From assembly GCA_032718865.1 (NCBI GenBank), contig JALUTQ010000033.1:62001-126000 (forward strand): a stretch of DNA of 64,000 nt. The letters run 5' to 3'. Shown one piece after another: positions 1 through 12,257 of the stretch. The translations under genes were made by a program, and so were the position numbers. The notes under the pieces are model-generated. The model made no database searches. It had not been told where the DNA came from and saw only the letters and a program-made list of their open reading frames with translations. Source of the DNA: Tilletia caries. Taxonomy: Eukaryota > Basidiomycota > Exobasidiomycetes > Tilletiales > Tilletiaceae. Position 1 is the first letter of the stretch. Each line of letters begins with the position of its first letter.

Positions 1-380
1 GAAGAGAGGAAACGCCTTGACGATGATCTTGTCCGCCTAGCTCCGTTGTCGCTCCGTGGCCAGAGTAATTGAGCTCATAACCAGTTGTGAGATGTGACCT
101 TCCGTGAGGAAAGGAGACTTGCAGAGACTTCACAACCGACCACTGCAAGAGAGAGACAGACAAGGAGGGTATCCGACGCCAAGGAGAAGTGCTGGATTGT
201 ACTTAGAGAGGACTGAAGTACAGAGGATTGGTCTGTATCAAGGAGAGGAACCAAAGCTCGTAGAGGGAAGAAGAAAGATGCTCGGCAGACTGAGACTACT
301 GGGAGACCCATAGACCACGCCCAGAGGCCGTCTCACAACTGTCCGAACCGCAGACGGGCACCCTGGCACATCGGACGATC
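1..380. other. no gene recognised
   Basis: I see no supported gene. The segment runs directly into the first open frame of the decayed retrotransposon and may be its 5' untranslated region. Confidence 0.3.
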
Positions 381-3300
381 TTGCATAGCAAAGAAAAAAC
401 AAGAAAAAGAGGAAGCTCCCCTAAGCAAGTCTCGAGCCCTTCGTCACCCGGTATGCCGGCTGTGCGCAGGGCCTGCCCCGCCCCCGTCTGCGAAGGGGCC
501 ACCTTCAACGACCTCGGTTCTCATATTCGACATTGGCATAGCAGCGGTCGAAGCGACCGCCTCACGGACACCCAACTCGCCAGCATCAGCTACGTATCTT
601 GCCCCGCCTGCCAAAACTACTACCGTCGCGCCGCCGACGGCACGCCCAATGACCACAACTGCACATGCGCCTCGTGCGGCGTGGATCTTGGACGTGGACG
701 AGCGGTCGCTCACGATTGCAGCTTGCCCGACAGTGCCCACCCCGGTACTACACAAGACGCTCTCGACGAGGCCGACGTGGCCGCTTTCCTCGGCGGAGAA
801 GTTCCTGCACCGGCGGCAGCATCACCAGCAGCTCCTGGTCCGGCGTTTCCTCCGGCTGAAGATCTGTCGGACGAGGCCGCCCTTGAGGAGTTTGTCCTGC
901 TCCTCGGCATGGCCAACACCACCCTCCCAACCGGCCTCACCAAGGATTGGCGCGCGCTTTGCGGAAAAACTGGCCCAACGGTATATGAACAACCCCAGCA
1001 CCCGCGCCTTGCTCGACATCCTGGCGGCACCAAAGATTGCCCTCGCCCGCCTTCGCTCTCCTCGCCCCCAACACAAAATTACCGCCCGGATGCACGGTTA
1101 CCCGGACGTTCCCCGCCCTCCTCCCCGCAAACGCTCTCTCGGCCCTAGTTCCGACCGCCAAGTCTCCGAGCTTGTGCATCGCCAACTGAAGAAGGGTTAC
1201 GCGCGGCGTGCGGCGAGGGTCCTCCGTGCCGAGTCGTCCATCGCGCCTCTCACGGAAGATGTCCTCGCTCAACTCCGCAATAAGCACCCCGAGGGTCCGG
1301 TGAACGCGTTTCAGGCAGAGGGGCGGAATCCGCGGCAGCACCACTTGGCGGCAGAGAAGATGGATGTCCTGGGCGTTTTTCAAGTCATTCAACCGCGAGG
1401 TCAGCGGCGGCTGCTCAGGGTGGACTCAGCCTCTCCTCAAAATCGCGCTCGAAGAAGACCTTTTTCGTCCAGTTCATTCAGCTCCTCTGCCGCCAGATGG
1501 CGCTTGGATCGGCACCCGGACGAGTACTGCTGGGGGCGGCCAGCCTCACGCCTCTCAACAAGACTGGCGGCGGGGTGCGCCCCATTGCCGCTGGTGAGCT
1601 TCTCTACAGGCTCTGCGCAAAGATACTCCTCAAGGTCCTCCCGCCATCGGACGCTTTGTTGCCATCTCAGCTCGGTGTTGGATCTCCTGGCGGCGTTGAG
1701 CCGATTGTTCGTCTATTGGAAAGGTTTGTGGACGGGGTTGAGGGTGAAAGCGAATTTGGTTTCCTCATCTTGCTCGACTTCTCAAATGCGTTCAACGCTT
1801 TGTGTCGGGCGACGATGAGCAAAGCCATCCTCAAGCATTGCAACACCCTCCACCACTTCGCAAAGTGGCGCTACAACCAGCCTTCCCCACTCTTCCCCAG
1901 CGGCAGCACAACCGACCATCACCTTCTGTCCTCCCAAGGGCTCCCCCAAGGCGACCCCTTTGGCCCGCTCTTCTTCTCGGTTACAGTGCGAGATCTGGCG
2001 GCGGAGCTGCAAGACTTCCTCGGCGAGAATGCGCGCCTCGTCTGCTACTTCGACGATTGGACCATCCTCGCCAAGGATCCCGGTGTGCTCGAGAAGGTCA
2101 AAGCTTTCTTTGCCCGCAAGGCGTCAGCCGGACAGTCGTGTGGTCTCGACCTCAGCAGCACCAAGTGTCGGGAGTTGAGCAGGGACGAGGTCCAGCGGGA
2201 CGGAGTGCAGGTGTTGGGGACGATGATCGGCGGTGTGGAGGCGCGCGCGCGGTTCCTGCGGGAGAAGGTCGCGGATGAAGTCGAAGTCTTGGGTCGCTTG
2301 CGCTCACTGGGACGACAGGATGCGCTGCTCCTTCTCACCAAATCAATTCAGCACACCCTTCGCCACCTACTCCGCACACTCAACACGGACGGCATCACAA
2401 ATCCCTGGCACAATCTCGACCATGCCCTTCACGACGCGCTCGTCTTTGTTCGTGGCTCCAGTGCCCATGACGAGGAGGTTGATCGGATTCTGTTTTTCGC
2501 TACCGGCACGACTGGGCGGCTGCGCGGTCCCCCTGTACGCCCACATTGCCCCCCACGCGCGTGCCGCTATGCGCGCGGAGTCGGATCACACCTTGGCGAC
2601 TCGCCAGCTGCTCCAACCATGCGCTTCCCCAGTCCTCCCCCGCCCTGCCTCCTTAGACGACACTGCGGATGAGGAGAGGGGCCCTCGTCAACGAGATCGG
2701 CTGAAGCCGGTGTGGGCCGGCATGCTCGCTTTCTTGGCCGTTGGCCCAAGTGAGGATTCGCCTCCCCGCTCCATCGACCAGCTCGTCACCGTCCTCGGCC
2801 ACAGCTCCCCACTCGGCCGGCGTTGGCTCTCTGTCTTCCCTTTCGACATCAACTCACAACTTTCTGATCGAGAAGTACAGGTCGGCCTGCAGCTCCGAAC
2901 TCTGCAGCCGATGCCACACGCTCGCTGCTTGGACTGTGGACAGCGCGCATCGCATGGACACGACGACATATGTGCCATGGTCACACATCGACGGGTCAAG
3001 CGGCATAATACAGCTGCTCGTTTCATGGACGATGGTCTGCAGCGTGTGCCTGGGACGATGGTGATCCGTGAACCTCATTTGATCGGTGACAACCATCGCA
3101 CCGACTTGCGTGTCTCGGGTCCGGGGGGCTCCTCGCGGGGTCCTCACCGAGTTCGACCTCACCTTCATCTCCACCACCTCAAAGGAGGCACAGGCGATTG
3201 CCCACCGAATCGAGCGCCAGCTGCTTTCCACAGGACAGGACCGGTGGGCGATCGCTAAGGCTGCGTTGGATGCTATCTTGGAGCACAAGGCCGCCATCAA

Positions 3301-3508
3301 GCGTGACACCTACGAAAGTCGTCTGGAGGAGCGGTGCACGGCATTCACACCCCTGGCATTTACCCTGGAGGGCGCCGCCCATATCGAGGCAACGGAGGTG
3401 CTCAAGTACTGGCGCGGGGTTATGCACTCTTTCTCTTACATGTTCAACGCTATTTCTATTTCTCTCCTTAGGTCCAGAGCAGAGACATTTGCGCTCCGTC
3501 TATACTAG
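381..3508 (+). pseudogene. degenerate non-LTR retrotransposon with restriction-like endonuclease
   Basis: A target-primed reverse transcriptase element broken into several frames. The first frame (381-1148) carries an N-terminal C2H2-like finger (CPAPVC, then HIRHWH, from about 474) followed by further CxxC pairs. A linker continues in a second frame near 1170-1360 and a third near 1364-1500. The RT core (1497-2540) shows the motifs LLDFSNAFNAL, LPQGDPFGPLFFS and a catalytic YFDD. The C-terminus (about 2540-3508, again in two frames) has a CCHC motif, CLDCGQRASHGHDDIC, followed by RTDLRVSG and EFDLTFIS, the layout of the PD-(D/E)XK-type endonuclease of R2/CRE/NeSL-group elements. At least four frame changes mean it cannot encode one protein. 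Family placement beyond the endonuclease-type clade is inference. The whole block would be about 3.1 kb, short of a 5' region that I cannot define. Confidence 0.75.
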
Positions 3509-5596
3509 GTCCCTCATTTGAGCCTTTTGTCCCCCCTTCTTGTCTTCCGTTTGTACTTCTTCATAACCACCAACATCAATCCACCTTTTCACCACTGTGA
3601 CGCACGCATCACAATGATAAAAGGACTGAAAAATTGTGTTATATATACCATTGTGTAAACTTTCAAAACACGAGTGACGGGCTGTCATAGCTTCCTACCC
3701 TGTAGACGACGTCGCTACATGGTGTCTGCAACTGTTTGCGAGGGACGTAGCCCCCTTCTCGTCCCTCAGGCTGCTGTTTCTAAATTGAATCTCATGTGAA
3801 GGTCAGTCTGTTGCTCACTTGATTCTCAAGTTGAGGTTCACTTGAGCGACAACCTGTCCTTCATGTGAGTCTCACGGCTTTGTTTCTCATGTGACCCACA
3901 ATTCGGACGAACAAGTGACGTTCAATTTTGTGGGAAACACTCGACCCTCAATGTACGACGGCGGTGTAGTCTTCGCCTTCGCTTGACCCCCTCTGTGAAC
4001 TGCCCAAGTCCACAAGAATGAGGCGGCGACCCACGACACACGGCGGACAGGAAAGACTCCTCGAAATCTCGGTCGAATCCACGTCTGTGTCCATCCCGAA
4101 TCGAAGTCCCTCGGTAGATTGTGTACGATGCTCGTCGTGTAGAGGAGGTGTGGAGGGAGGGACTGTGAATTAGAACGACAATGTAAGCCTATACGAGTCC
4201 AGCGAATCGACGAAGACGTTTCCCTTACCGGAGGTGCGATGATCACAACGTTTGCAGTATGTTTCGGGTTTTCTAATCCATGCAACTGCTGCAGAGCTCG
4301 CCGTTGGTGAGAAGGATTTTATCTTCGTCTGTCTCCGTGCAATCCGTAACGAGACACTTTGAAAGTTTGCGCAGCCTCCGAACTTCTTCTATCTCGTCGC
4401 GACATCGAGTACAGACGATCCAGGTGTAGTACCATGTACTCATTGGTGCTTTTCGTGCGAGTGTCTGGGTGGCTTCTTCAAGGAAGAACTCGAAGGTAAG
4501 GTGTGGTGGGCGGTGGAAACCTCCGCCGTGGTGTCCTGTGATACGGACTTATAATGGTCCCTCTTCCCACCCGCTGCCCTTCTTTCCATGTTGTGTCACG
4601 CCAATCAAATCTAGCTTCCCTTTCTTCTATGTATGTCCGTCATCACGCAGGGCTAATTCACTGAGAACCCAATAGAATAAGGGCTCACCAAAGCTCCTTA
4701 CCGTCCTACCGCATTCATTCAAAGAGTGAAGCAAACAATATGATTTCCTTCGTGAGACGGTAAAGATTTCACCAGTTCATTCTACATATGATACGACGGT
4801 CTCCCGCTGCACACAATGCGAAAGTTGTGCTTCGACGATACCATGAGCAATCTGAGTCGCAAAAGAAGGGGAGAGGAGTGGGTAGGCCTCTGGGCTGCCA
4901 GTTGCGATCGCTCGGAAGAATGACTACGGTTGCAGTCCTCTTTGATGCTGTCTTGAGGGCCTACAGCTTGTCGATGGGCAAAGAAATGATGTAAAGGACC
5001 GTCCCGTCAAGCTTGTTGACCTCCCTCTAGTATGAAGTATCCGAATGTATGGACAATATCTGTAACCGAATGGTCTTCGACTTCGATATGAGTGAAAAGG
5101 TCGGGTTCATAGGGAAGGCAGTGGTCCTACTCACCAAAAGGAATGGTAAAGTTGCCCTAATGTTGCTGTGACGAGTGAGAAGAAACCAGGGTGACGAATA
5201 CGTGGAAAGTTGGGAGCGTCGAACGTGAAATCGAATGGGCTGTAGTCTGATTCTCGCCGGGAACGACTCGCAGAGTCGTTGCGCCTGCGAAGGAGATGGT
5301 TACACGTTCAATGATGCTGATCGATGATTGCTGTGATGCTGGAGACGAATCAAGTGCGAATGCGAAGGTGGATCGTTGGAGAAATGCGAAGGTGGATCGT
5401 TGAAGAGGACACGAAGGTCGGTGACGAGGTGAATCAGAGCCGGAGGAGAGATAGAGAGAAAGAGAGGGGGATCGACGTGGGTTGCTCTTCAGCTGCTTGC
5501 CTGTTTTCGGAGAATGGAGATGAGTGAGCACGCGAAGGTGAAGTCAAACAAGAAATTTAGCCCGGATTCACCTTGGAGAATGGAGGGGGACAGGCC
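3509..5596. other. intergenic, degenerate sequence
   Basis: No gene supported. At 3790-3900 there is a cluster of short motifs related to TCATGTGA and CACTTGA in both orientations, just beyond the retrotransposon tail. At 5356-5405 a unit of about 24 bp beginning TGCGAAGGTGGATCGTTG is present twice in tandem. Confidence 0.4.
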
Positions 5597-5764
5597 CTAG
5601 TCTCGACTACAGTCGTAACAAGGCTCGTATCCAATTTTGGTGTTGTTGTACTCGTCTTCGTCGTCACAGTCATCGCCGCCGCAGGCGGTGAAGCTGCGAT
5701 GCTCCTTGTTGGTCGGCTCGTAGCACCGCGGACAGAGGATGTGGATGACATCAATCTTGCACAT
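5597..5764 (-). CDS. MC-family small cysteine-rich protein 1
   Basis: A 55-residue protein of unknown function and one of six relatives in this window. It begins MCKIDVIHILCPRC and ends EPCYDCSRD. Its cysteine spacing is C-x8-C-x2-C-x13-C-x4-C-x15-C-x2-C. The centre is acidic, and there is no signal peptide or membrane segment, so a cytosolic or nuclear, possibly metal-binding protein is plausible but unproven. The start is chosen because the family always begins Met-Cys. The same frame is open about 65 codons further upstream, but that part is pyrimidine-rich and resembles none of the relatives. No clear TATA box was seen within 200 bp upstream, unlike copies 2 to 5. Confidence 0.7.
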   Translation of the reverse strand: MCKIDVIHILCPRCYEPTNKEHRSFTACGGDDCDDEDEYNNTKIGYEPCYDCSRD

Positions 5765-7330
5765 TATTGTTCTTCTTGACAAGGGTAGGTGCCGAGGGGC
5801 TGTTGAAGCGTTCAGGAGAAGGGAAGGGTGAGACAGATGGGCGAAGCAATTAGGTGGAAGGAGTAGTAGAGGAGAAAAAGAGGAAGAAGGGGTGAGCGAG
5901 GGGTGAGTCGTTAGCTCCCGTGGAGACAAGAGTGAGGGAACCGTGCCCCATCCCATCCTCATCTGCTCTGACTCATTTTGACCGTCGGACCATCATCCTG
6001 TCGGAAGTCGGATGAAGCTCCAGGCTCCAGCAGGACCCAGGATACTTCCGTCCTTCATCGCCTGATCGATGTCACGAGTCACTCGTCCAGCATCCTGCAG
6101 AGGTGAGCGGTGCGATGTAAGAGGTGAGATGTGAAGATGCAGGGTGCGAGATGCGAGACCACGTCGCTGGACGCTTGTGCGTTCTTCCACCGCCGAACTT
6201 CCCTTTGTCCAACGGAGGCCTGCAAGTTGGCTGACAGAGGGCTGAGCTTCCTCCCCTTGTTCGCCGCAGAAGGTCGACTAAGGACTCGCAAGGAACGGAG
6301 CCGCAGAAGCTCTCCTCGCGCAGAACAAGCGGCAGGAAGCTGCTACTCACAGTCATCGACCCTCCCTTTGTACTTCGCAGCAACTTCGACGCCCCGAGTG
6401 CGTAACCGACTAACCGTCCCGCACCTGGATGTCGATGAGGTCAAGAGGGCGTGCGGCATGCCGCAGCACATCTTCACTTCACCAGGACGCTCAAGACTGC
6501 CGCCGCCGCACCCGGGACAGGCAATTCCGTGATTGAGCTGGGATCGACCTACATAGCGAACGACGGAACTACTGTGACGCGAGACTAGACGACCAACGCC
6601 AATCCTAATCCCGACTTGGACCGGCCATCAAGTCGGTATGGAAGATCACGACGGTACGGGTCTTAGCAGAGATTCTCAATCTGGACTGCTCGTACGATGA
6701 CGGCGCTGAAGCCGATGGCAACGCCGGTGCCAACCATCCGCCGCCTTTCCCGCCCACATCGAACTCGCCACCCAGGAGGGTGCGGCCCTGATCGAAGTAC
6801 TTGTGAGTTGTGGCCGTTATCTGCAATAAGATCGAAACGATTGGACGCCAACACGGAGGAAGGCAAAGAGGATCGTAGCATCACCACATCTCCTTGTTAA
6901 GTACAAGACGGATGCGACCCGGATCACGGAACTCCTGCTCATTCCGCAGATTATCAAGCTGGACCAGAATCTCAACCTGAGCGGTCAGCATGTCGTGAGG
7001 AAGCAGGAGCAGTTACATCCGTAGGTGTACCACTGACTGAATACACTCGTATCCTGCAGGCTTTCAAACAACTCGACCTTCTTCATGTCCTATTCGTGCC
7101 TAGGAATCCGACAGTTTCTGAAAACGACGGCATCGCGGCCAACGCTCAACTGGCAGCGACTTTGAAGCTCGTGGTTTTGTTTGAATTACAGAAGCGATGC
7201 GCCAACCATGGTCGAGACCGGGACCGAGCAGTAATTTCAACATCGCAAGAATCTCCTTCCCGCCATGTCGATATAGATGTGGCAATTCAGGTTCAGGCGT
7301 GGGACAGGAGGTTCAAGCTTACGAACCATA
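5765..7330. other. intergenic with a possible gene relic
   Basis: No intact gene. Between about 6640 and 7100 (+ strand) short frames such as a stretch ending HLLVKYKTDATRITELLL, followed by LIPQIIKL, look protein-like and run to a CTGCAG acceptor near 7060. There is a faint resemblance to cohesin SCC3/STAG-type helical repeats. Stops interrupt every frame, so at best this is a fragment of an old gene. Confidence 0.25.
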
Positions 7331-7616
7331 CACATCAAGAAGGACGTTTCTTCTTTCCTCTCCGCGTTTTCACTCAACGCTTTTCTCGATGCTCCACTCT
7401 CTCCATTGTGTCCTTTCTACTGGCGCCGGCTCGTAGTACGTTTATCATTCGGTCCTGCGTCGCTCAGTAGTCCCGCCCGCCCAGGATGACCCACGATCGC
7501 GCTCGGCACGAACGTAATCGAGCCCGCGCCCACCCACCTGGGGTGGGTCTTTCCCATGTTACTTCATTGTCGCCATCAGACGGAAGCCACCTGGGAGACT
7601 GCGGGTGTGCAGCCAA
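7331..7616 (+). repeat. truncated solo terminal repeat, family III
   Basis: This matches the right half of the repeat at 25064-25672, with the same core TGGCGCCGGC, the hairpin-like CCCACCTGGGGTGGGT and the same end, CTGCGGGTGTGCAGC. The layout parallels the family II solo repeats, so it is probably a truncated solo repeat of a related tyrosine-recombinase retroelement. The left part is missing. Confidence 0.6.
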
Positions 7617-7645
7617 ACAAACAAACAAACAAACAAACAAACAAA
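7613..7645. repeat. (CAAA)n microsatellite
   Basis: About eight CAAA units directly abut the end of the truncated solo repeat, so replication slippage may have fixed the repeat boundary. Confidence 0.85.
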
Positions 7646-8716
7646 ATGAGTTGGACGAAGTGATAAGACATACAGAAGAAGAAGAAACGATGGTGAGCAG
7701 CACGCAGTAGATTCCATCAGCATTTTGTTCCTTGGCGCGGTCGCTGAGTAATGCGAAGCATGTTGAATGTCAAGAGGAAGCTGGACTCGACTACTCTCTC
7801 TCTTCTCTTATGTTCTCCAAGTGACCTTAATCATATGCTACGTTCCGCAACCGTGCCACGTCTTTCTGCCTCTGGTGAAAAAGCGGCGTCTGCAGCACTT
7901 CTTCCTTCTGTGATATTGTACTCAACCACCGCGACCCAGTACGCTACTTCATGAACAAACGTGTCATCATCATTGGCTCCAGCGACAGAAGCAAGAGTGT
8001 TGAAGAATCGTTCGAGATCACATTTGGCGATGGATGATAAGGAGAATAACGGCGATGAGAGGGTAAAGAGGCTTTGTGATCGGAGGCGGGTGTTATGGCA
8101 GTCTTGAGAACGTTTCTCAGCTCTCAGTACGATGGCGATGCTGATATCCGTGCCTCAGCGTGAGGTGTACTAACTGAGGCATTGCTTCGTGACCATGCGT
8201 CGTTGTAGCAGATCAGCAAGCGCCGATGTCATTGGGGCAACAAGCACCTTTGGATAGGTTGGGACATCACACATCGCGACACATCTTACACTTGACGGCA
8301 GCGACCTTATCCTTGGGGTAAATGGACTAACAGATCTGGGGGTGTTGCAATAGGAGGAGACAATCATGTTAGGACGTATCCGTGGACAAACATGAGAAGC
8401 CGGTGAAGCTCACTAGTTTATCTAGGGATAAAGATGTACCAGGCAATCGAGGCAGAACGCTGCCGAGCACAAGTTTCCCAATGCGATTGGCAGGTCAGGG
8501 TGCCGACATTTGTTTCTTCGTTCTCCTTGCACCTGTCAAAACAGTCATGGTACTAATGAAAAGGCAGGGTGAAGGGAACGGGTAATGGGTCATTTCCGAT
8601 GCTCACATGTACCGATCAATGGCAGTGTGTGATGCTCACGATTTTCTTGTCGGCGAGGGCCTGAGTGGGCCACCCGGAAAAGAGGACAAGTGCACAGAGC
8701 GAAGTCTCATCGTGAT
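7646..8716. other. no gene recognised
   Basis: Only short frames without motifs, and no structured repeats, were seen up to the start of the solo repeat at 8717. Confidence 0.3.
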
Positions 8717-9345
8717 TGTACCGGTTACGGAAGAATGGAGTTCCGTCGGCTGCGCCCAAGTCGGACGTCAGTCGGGCGAAGGCAGTGCGATCACGGAGGT
8801 AGCTCGAGGCGACACCCGCCTCAGCTACGCTCCGTTTCATCTCATTGAAAAATTCTCTGCACTTCCCTCTCTTCTCCCAGCAGACAGGGACATGCAGAAC
8901 TATCACCTCCTTCCTCTCCTCCCGCTCTCGCACTGCCTCTCGGCTCCCTGATCCTTCGTGAGCGTGCGCGAACGTTCTTCGTTACGTTGTCTCTGTCTCG
9001 TTTCATCTCTTTTCTCCCACCCTCCACACCCTCTTCAGTCTTCACGCATCGATACTCGTGACCCGTCTCGCTCCCAACGTTTTCTTTCACTTTCCGCAGT
9101 CGCTCGACTTGCATTCTCGACGCGTTCACGTTTCTTTTGCTCTTGGCGCCGGCCTATTGTCCCGTGTACATACGTGTTTCTATATGCCTTGCCTCGAGTA
9201 GTGGCCCACCCACCCAGGGCGGCCCACTCTCGAGCTCGGCCCAAAATCATAGGCCCGCGCCCACCCACCTGCGGTGGGTCGTTCCCAACAATCACTCGCT
9301 CACGACAACGGACTGAGGCAGCGAGGAAGACTGCGGGTGCGCAGC
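8717..9345 (+). mobile_element. solo A-B repeat of Ngaro-like family II
   Basis: About 630 bp, nearly identical to the A2-B2 block at 55835-56457 (opposite strand) and to 62180-62785. It starts TGTACCGGTTACGG, contains TGGCGCCGGC near the middle and the dyad CCCACCTGCGGTGGGT, and ends GACTGCGGGTGCGCAGC. No coding region is attached. It is best explained as a solo repeat left by recombination of the element family represented complete at 55.8-62.1 kb. Open frames inside it are incidental. Confidence 0.8.
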
Positions 9346-9883
9346 TCAGATGAAGCGTTGAGTCGGCCGTCTTGTATCCCTCATTTTTGTCCCAGCGCCA
9401 AGCTTCTGGGGCCTCGACCTTTCGAATTCTGAATCCTCCCACCATCTCTGTGGCCTGTGCACCTTTGTGGTCTGTCATATATAATGTACTGTATCATCTT
9501 CTTCTGGTCGTCTGCACGACCCCGAGTGGTCTTGAGAATTCCAGGACCCCAGACTGCAGCGATCTGATCGCAAATTCATTTATCATTTCGGACCTCTTTT
9601 CGGAGGACAGAGTGGCGGAGCGGTGGAGTACGATAGCGTTCTGCGGCGTATGGATTTACATAGCGAAAAAAGGTTCGGTGTGACCAGAATATATCTGACC
9701 CCGGTAAATCTGGCCAGCGGGAAGACATGACACATTGATTGATACATATGTACATGGTTACTGCCACGCATGCCAAGCAGGCCAAGCATCGCCTCAAGGA
9801 CTCGATACCGTCATGGTCAGTTGACGCATGTGCACCATTAACTTATACGACTGGGTTGGTTACATGTGTGCTTCTACAGATTC
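9346..9883. other. intergenic upstream region
   Basis: No gene seen. It lies between the solo repeat and the promoter of the secreted protein gene at 10024. Confidence 0.4.
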
Positions 9884-9890
9884 TATAAAA
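9884..9890 (+). promoter_or_regulatory. TATA box of secreted protein gene
   Basis: TATAAAA 140 bp upstream of the ATG at 10024, matching the TATA elements found ahead of the other two secreted cysteine-rich genes. Confidence 0.6.
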
Positions 9891-10023
9891 GCAGCCATGA
9901 AGCAGCTGAAGAGTGAGAACCCCCTAACCTACTTCTCCACTGAACCCGCTCTACGCACCAGTCTGCGTTTGTACTTCACACATCCCACGCCTCACTCTCC
10001 CCATCAGCTTTAATTACTTCAAC

Positions 10024-10591
10024 ATGAAGCTTATCACCATCCTCATCAGCACCGTACTGCTTACAAGCGGTATCATGGCCCAGGTGAGTATAACGAGCGG
10101 TGACCGAGTTCCGCTTTCCAGTCCCCGCCAAAAGTTTCTCGTCTTCATCCTCTCTTCCACTCTCTGACTGCTGCACTCCATTTGTTTTCCTCCCCATCTT
10201 CCACGGCTTCTAAACCTTCCCCTCATGGTTCTTCCTCTAGAGCCTGCAAGATCCCTGTTGGAACGCTGCAAACCGATGCGCGAAGGCAGACTGGGACCGA
10301 GGTTACGCCTTCTGCATGTGCAAGGCTTTCACCAAGGGTGGAATTGTAAGTAAATCGAAGATCGTCGAGCATCAACCGGGGCTTCTTTTCCTGGTTCTCC
10401 TATCCGCTGCGCTGACTGACACTGATGCCCTTTCTATGTACGCCTTTGACTTTCAGGGCTGTAAATCGGGATGCTACGACGACCTGATCCATTTCGACCA
10501 CCATCCACATCAGGTTCGGGAGGACTGCAACAAAATCTGCCAGAACCGGAACAACTGCGACGCTCGTGCTCCCTCCAGCTGCAGGATGTGA
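10024..10591 (+). CDS. secreted cysteine-rich protein (10 Cys), three exons
   Basis: A predicted 99-residue secreted protein of unknown function. Exon 1 (10024-10083) encodes exactly the signal peptide, MKLITILISTVLL to IMAQ. Intron 10084-10240 (GTGAGT...CTAG) is phase 0. Exon 2 is 10241-10345, intron 2 is 10346-10456 (GTAAGT...TTTCAG, phase 0), and exon 3 is 10457-10591. The mature part of about 80 residues holds ten cysteines in pairs, including FCMCK, GCKSGC and DCNKIC, as expected for a disulfide-stabilised extracellular protein. It could be an effector or a defence-type peptide; no known fold is recognised. The splice sites are the only ones that keep the frame and remove in-frame stops. 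The intron placed right after the signal peptide is shared with the genes at 14508 and 24629. Confidence 0.75.
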
Positions 10592-11608
10592 GCGTTCACA
10601 AGATGTTACGGTCTGCTCCACGTCCACACGAGATGTAAAGGCCTCAGCCAGCTGCCTTCAGCCTCGCGACTACAGGCTGGTGCTGTCGGTCTTCACCAAC
10701 CCATTTCACCTTGAAACATTGCTGGGGTAAGATCCCTGGCGGTGTAATCCAGCTACACAATGTATGGCATGCAGCATGCACAACTCATCGCTCATGGCGC
10801 GACTTGCACGCAGAGATGTCGTTCCCCTTCCACCCCAAACGTCTGGCACCTGCTGAATTTGAGAGCGGAAAGGAGTGAGGAAGGATATCAAACAGAAGGA
10901 TGGGGTCTGCACTTAGACGAGGTGGGGGAGACCGGCACACTCGATCGACGCAGAAATCAGAACCGAGCTCGCAGTTCGCATCGGTCTGCACCTCGTCCCA
11001 CTCCCTAACCATTCACATGTCCCCGAGAGCTTCATGGGCTTGAATCCTTCCTGTACAGCTCCTGATTTCCCTCCACCCGCGTAGGTCCCTCCCTCCGTGG
11101 CGCCTCGATCCCTCGCTTCCTGGAGCCGGATGTTGTACAGCAAACGTTCCCCTTCGAGTCTTTATGGCGCCACATTGCGGCAGGGGTGAGAAAACCAACT
11201 GAACTATCCGCTCTGACCGCATACCGAAGGTATAATGTTATGCAGTGCATTTTCTGTTGCTAACGATCTTCATGTCTTGATCAGCCTTTTTCAACAGTCA
11301 TTGTGACTTCATCTCACTGCTAAACTTGTCGACCAGGTTCTTGCCGAGACGCACACTCCAATCGCTATGCCTTCCTGGAAGACCAGCGTAGGTACACTGA
11401 ACGCGGCACAGCTAACTCCTTTTTGGCCCCCACGTCGAGACGACTACTGAGCCCGTCCCAGGATTTCTCACTGCTTCCGATGCTGTAGAAATATGCCTCT
11501 CCCATGGATCTACTAGACGAAAGCCCAGACCCTAAGCTATCGATTCCACCCTTTCCCGAATACCATTGTCCCGAAAGTGTACTCACTCCTTCAATTCTTC
11601 AGCTAGTG
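10592..11608. other. intergenic
   Basis: No gene supported. It contains the 3' region of the secreted protein gene and unassigned unique sequence up to the duplicated unit. Confidence 0.3.
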
Positions 11609-12137
11609 ATTTGCAGAACCTCGCGCCGTTCGAGGACAAAGGGACCCTCGCCATCGCGATGCCAGATGCTCTTTACTGACCTTTGTCTCCAGCCTTTTGA
11701 CAAGGACAGCTACACCAGCACAGCAGCACAGCACTGACACAGCCCTGCCTTCTCAGCTTTCCTTTCGATCGATTTTGGATCCTACTCACTCACTTCTTTC
11801 TTTCGACGTGGGCCACGCCTTGGATTGTGTGGCGATACGGCGATACAACAGAAGGTGAGTTATAACTAGCACTCCACGGCTTATGGCTGACTGCTCTTAT
11901 CATTCATTGGTTGTTTCTATGACCTTGTCCAGATCACATCGCAATCCTCGTTACATAATGCAACGTCAGTAAATTTCCCGACCACAGCGACTCAACACTC
12001 ATTGCTCACTAGTCACTACTGATTGTCCAACATGCCCTGGACCATGTCGCATCCTGATCCTCTCTCCGATGCCTTGCAGGGAAATTTTCAGTCCTGGAGT
12101 GATGCGCTACAGCGCCAGGGGCCTGACCGAGGGTTCG

Positions 12138-12144
12138 TATAAAA
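12138..12144 (+). promoter_or_regulatory. TATA box of MC gene 2
   Basis: TATAAAA 120 bp ahead of the ATG at 12258, inside the segment shared exactly with the copy at 23083. Confidence 0.6.
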
Positions 12145-12257
12145 GGAGATGGCCAACTTGCGTCTGTGCCGGCAACGTCAACAACATCTCGCCGTTCCTC
12201 AATCCTCAGAGCTCACCACATCAAGGCTTTCGTGCCACACAACTCCGACCAACATCC

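Noticed and set aside
649..1818. A 389-codon open frame at the start of the window taken as one gene
   Set aside because: Only a short middle part (about 1170-1360) continues the retrotransposon protein; the rest is out of frame with the finger and RT motifs.
6640..7100. Cohesin SCC3/STAG fragment
   Set aside because: The resemblance is faint and made by eye, with stops in all frames, so it is recorded only as a possible relic.
8717..9345. Open frames of about 100-150 codons within the solo repeats (also 55885-56497 and 62308-62828)
   Set aside because: They occur in both strands of every repeat copy, vary with small indels and have no recognisable domain.
12069..12257. In-frame upstream Met giving a 120-residue version of MC gene 2 (and likewise at 23014 for MC gene 3)
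   Set aside because: The TATA box (12138) would lie inside the coding sequence, the extension has no counterpart in the other family members, and the family start Met-Cys is conserved.
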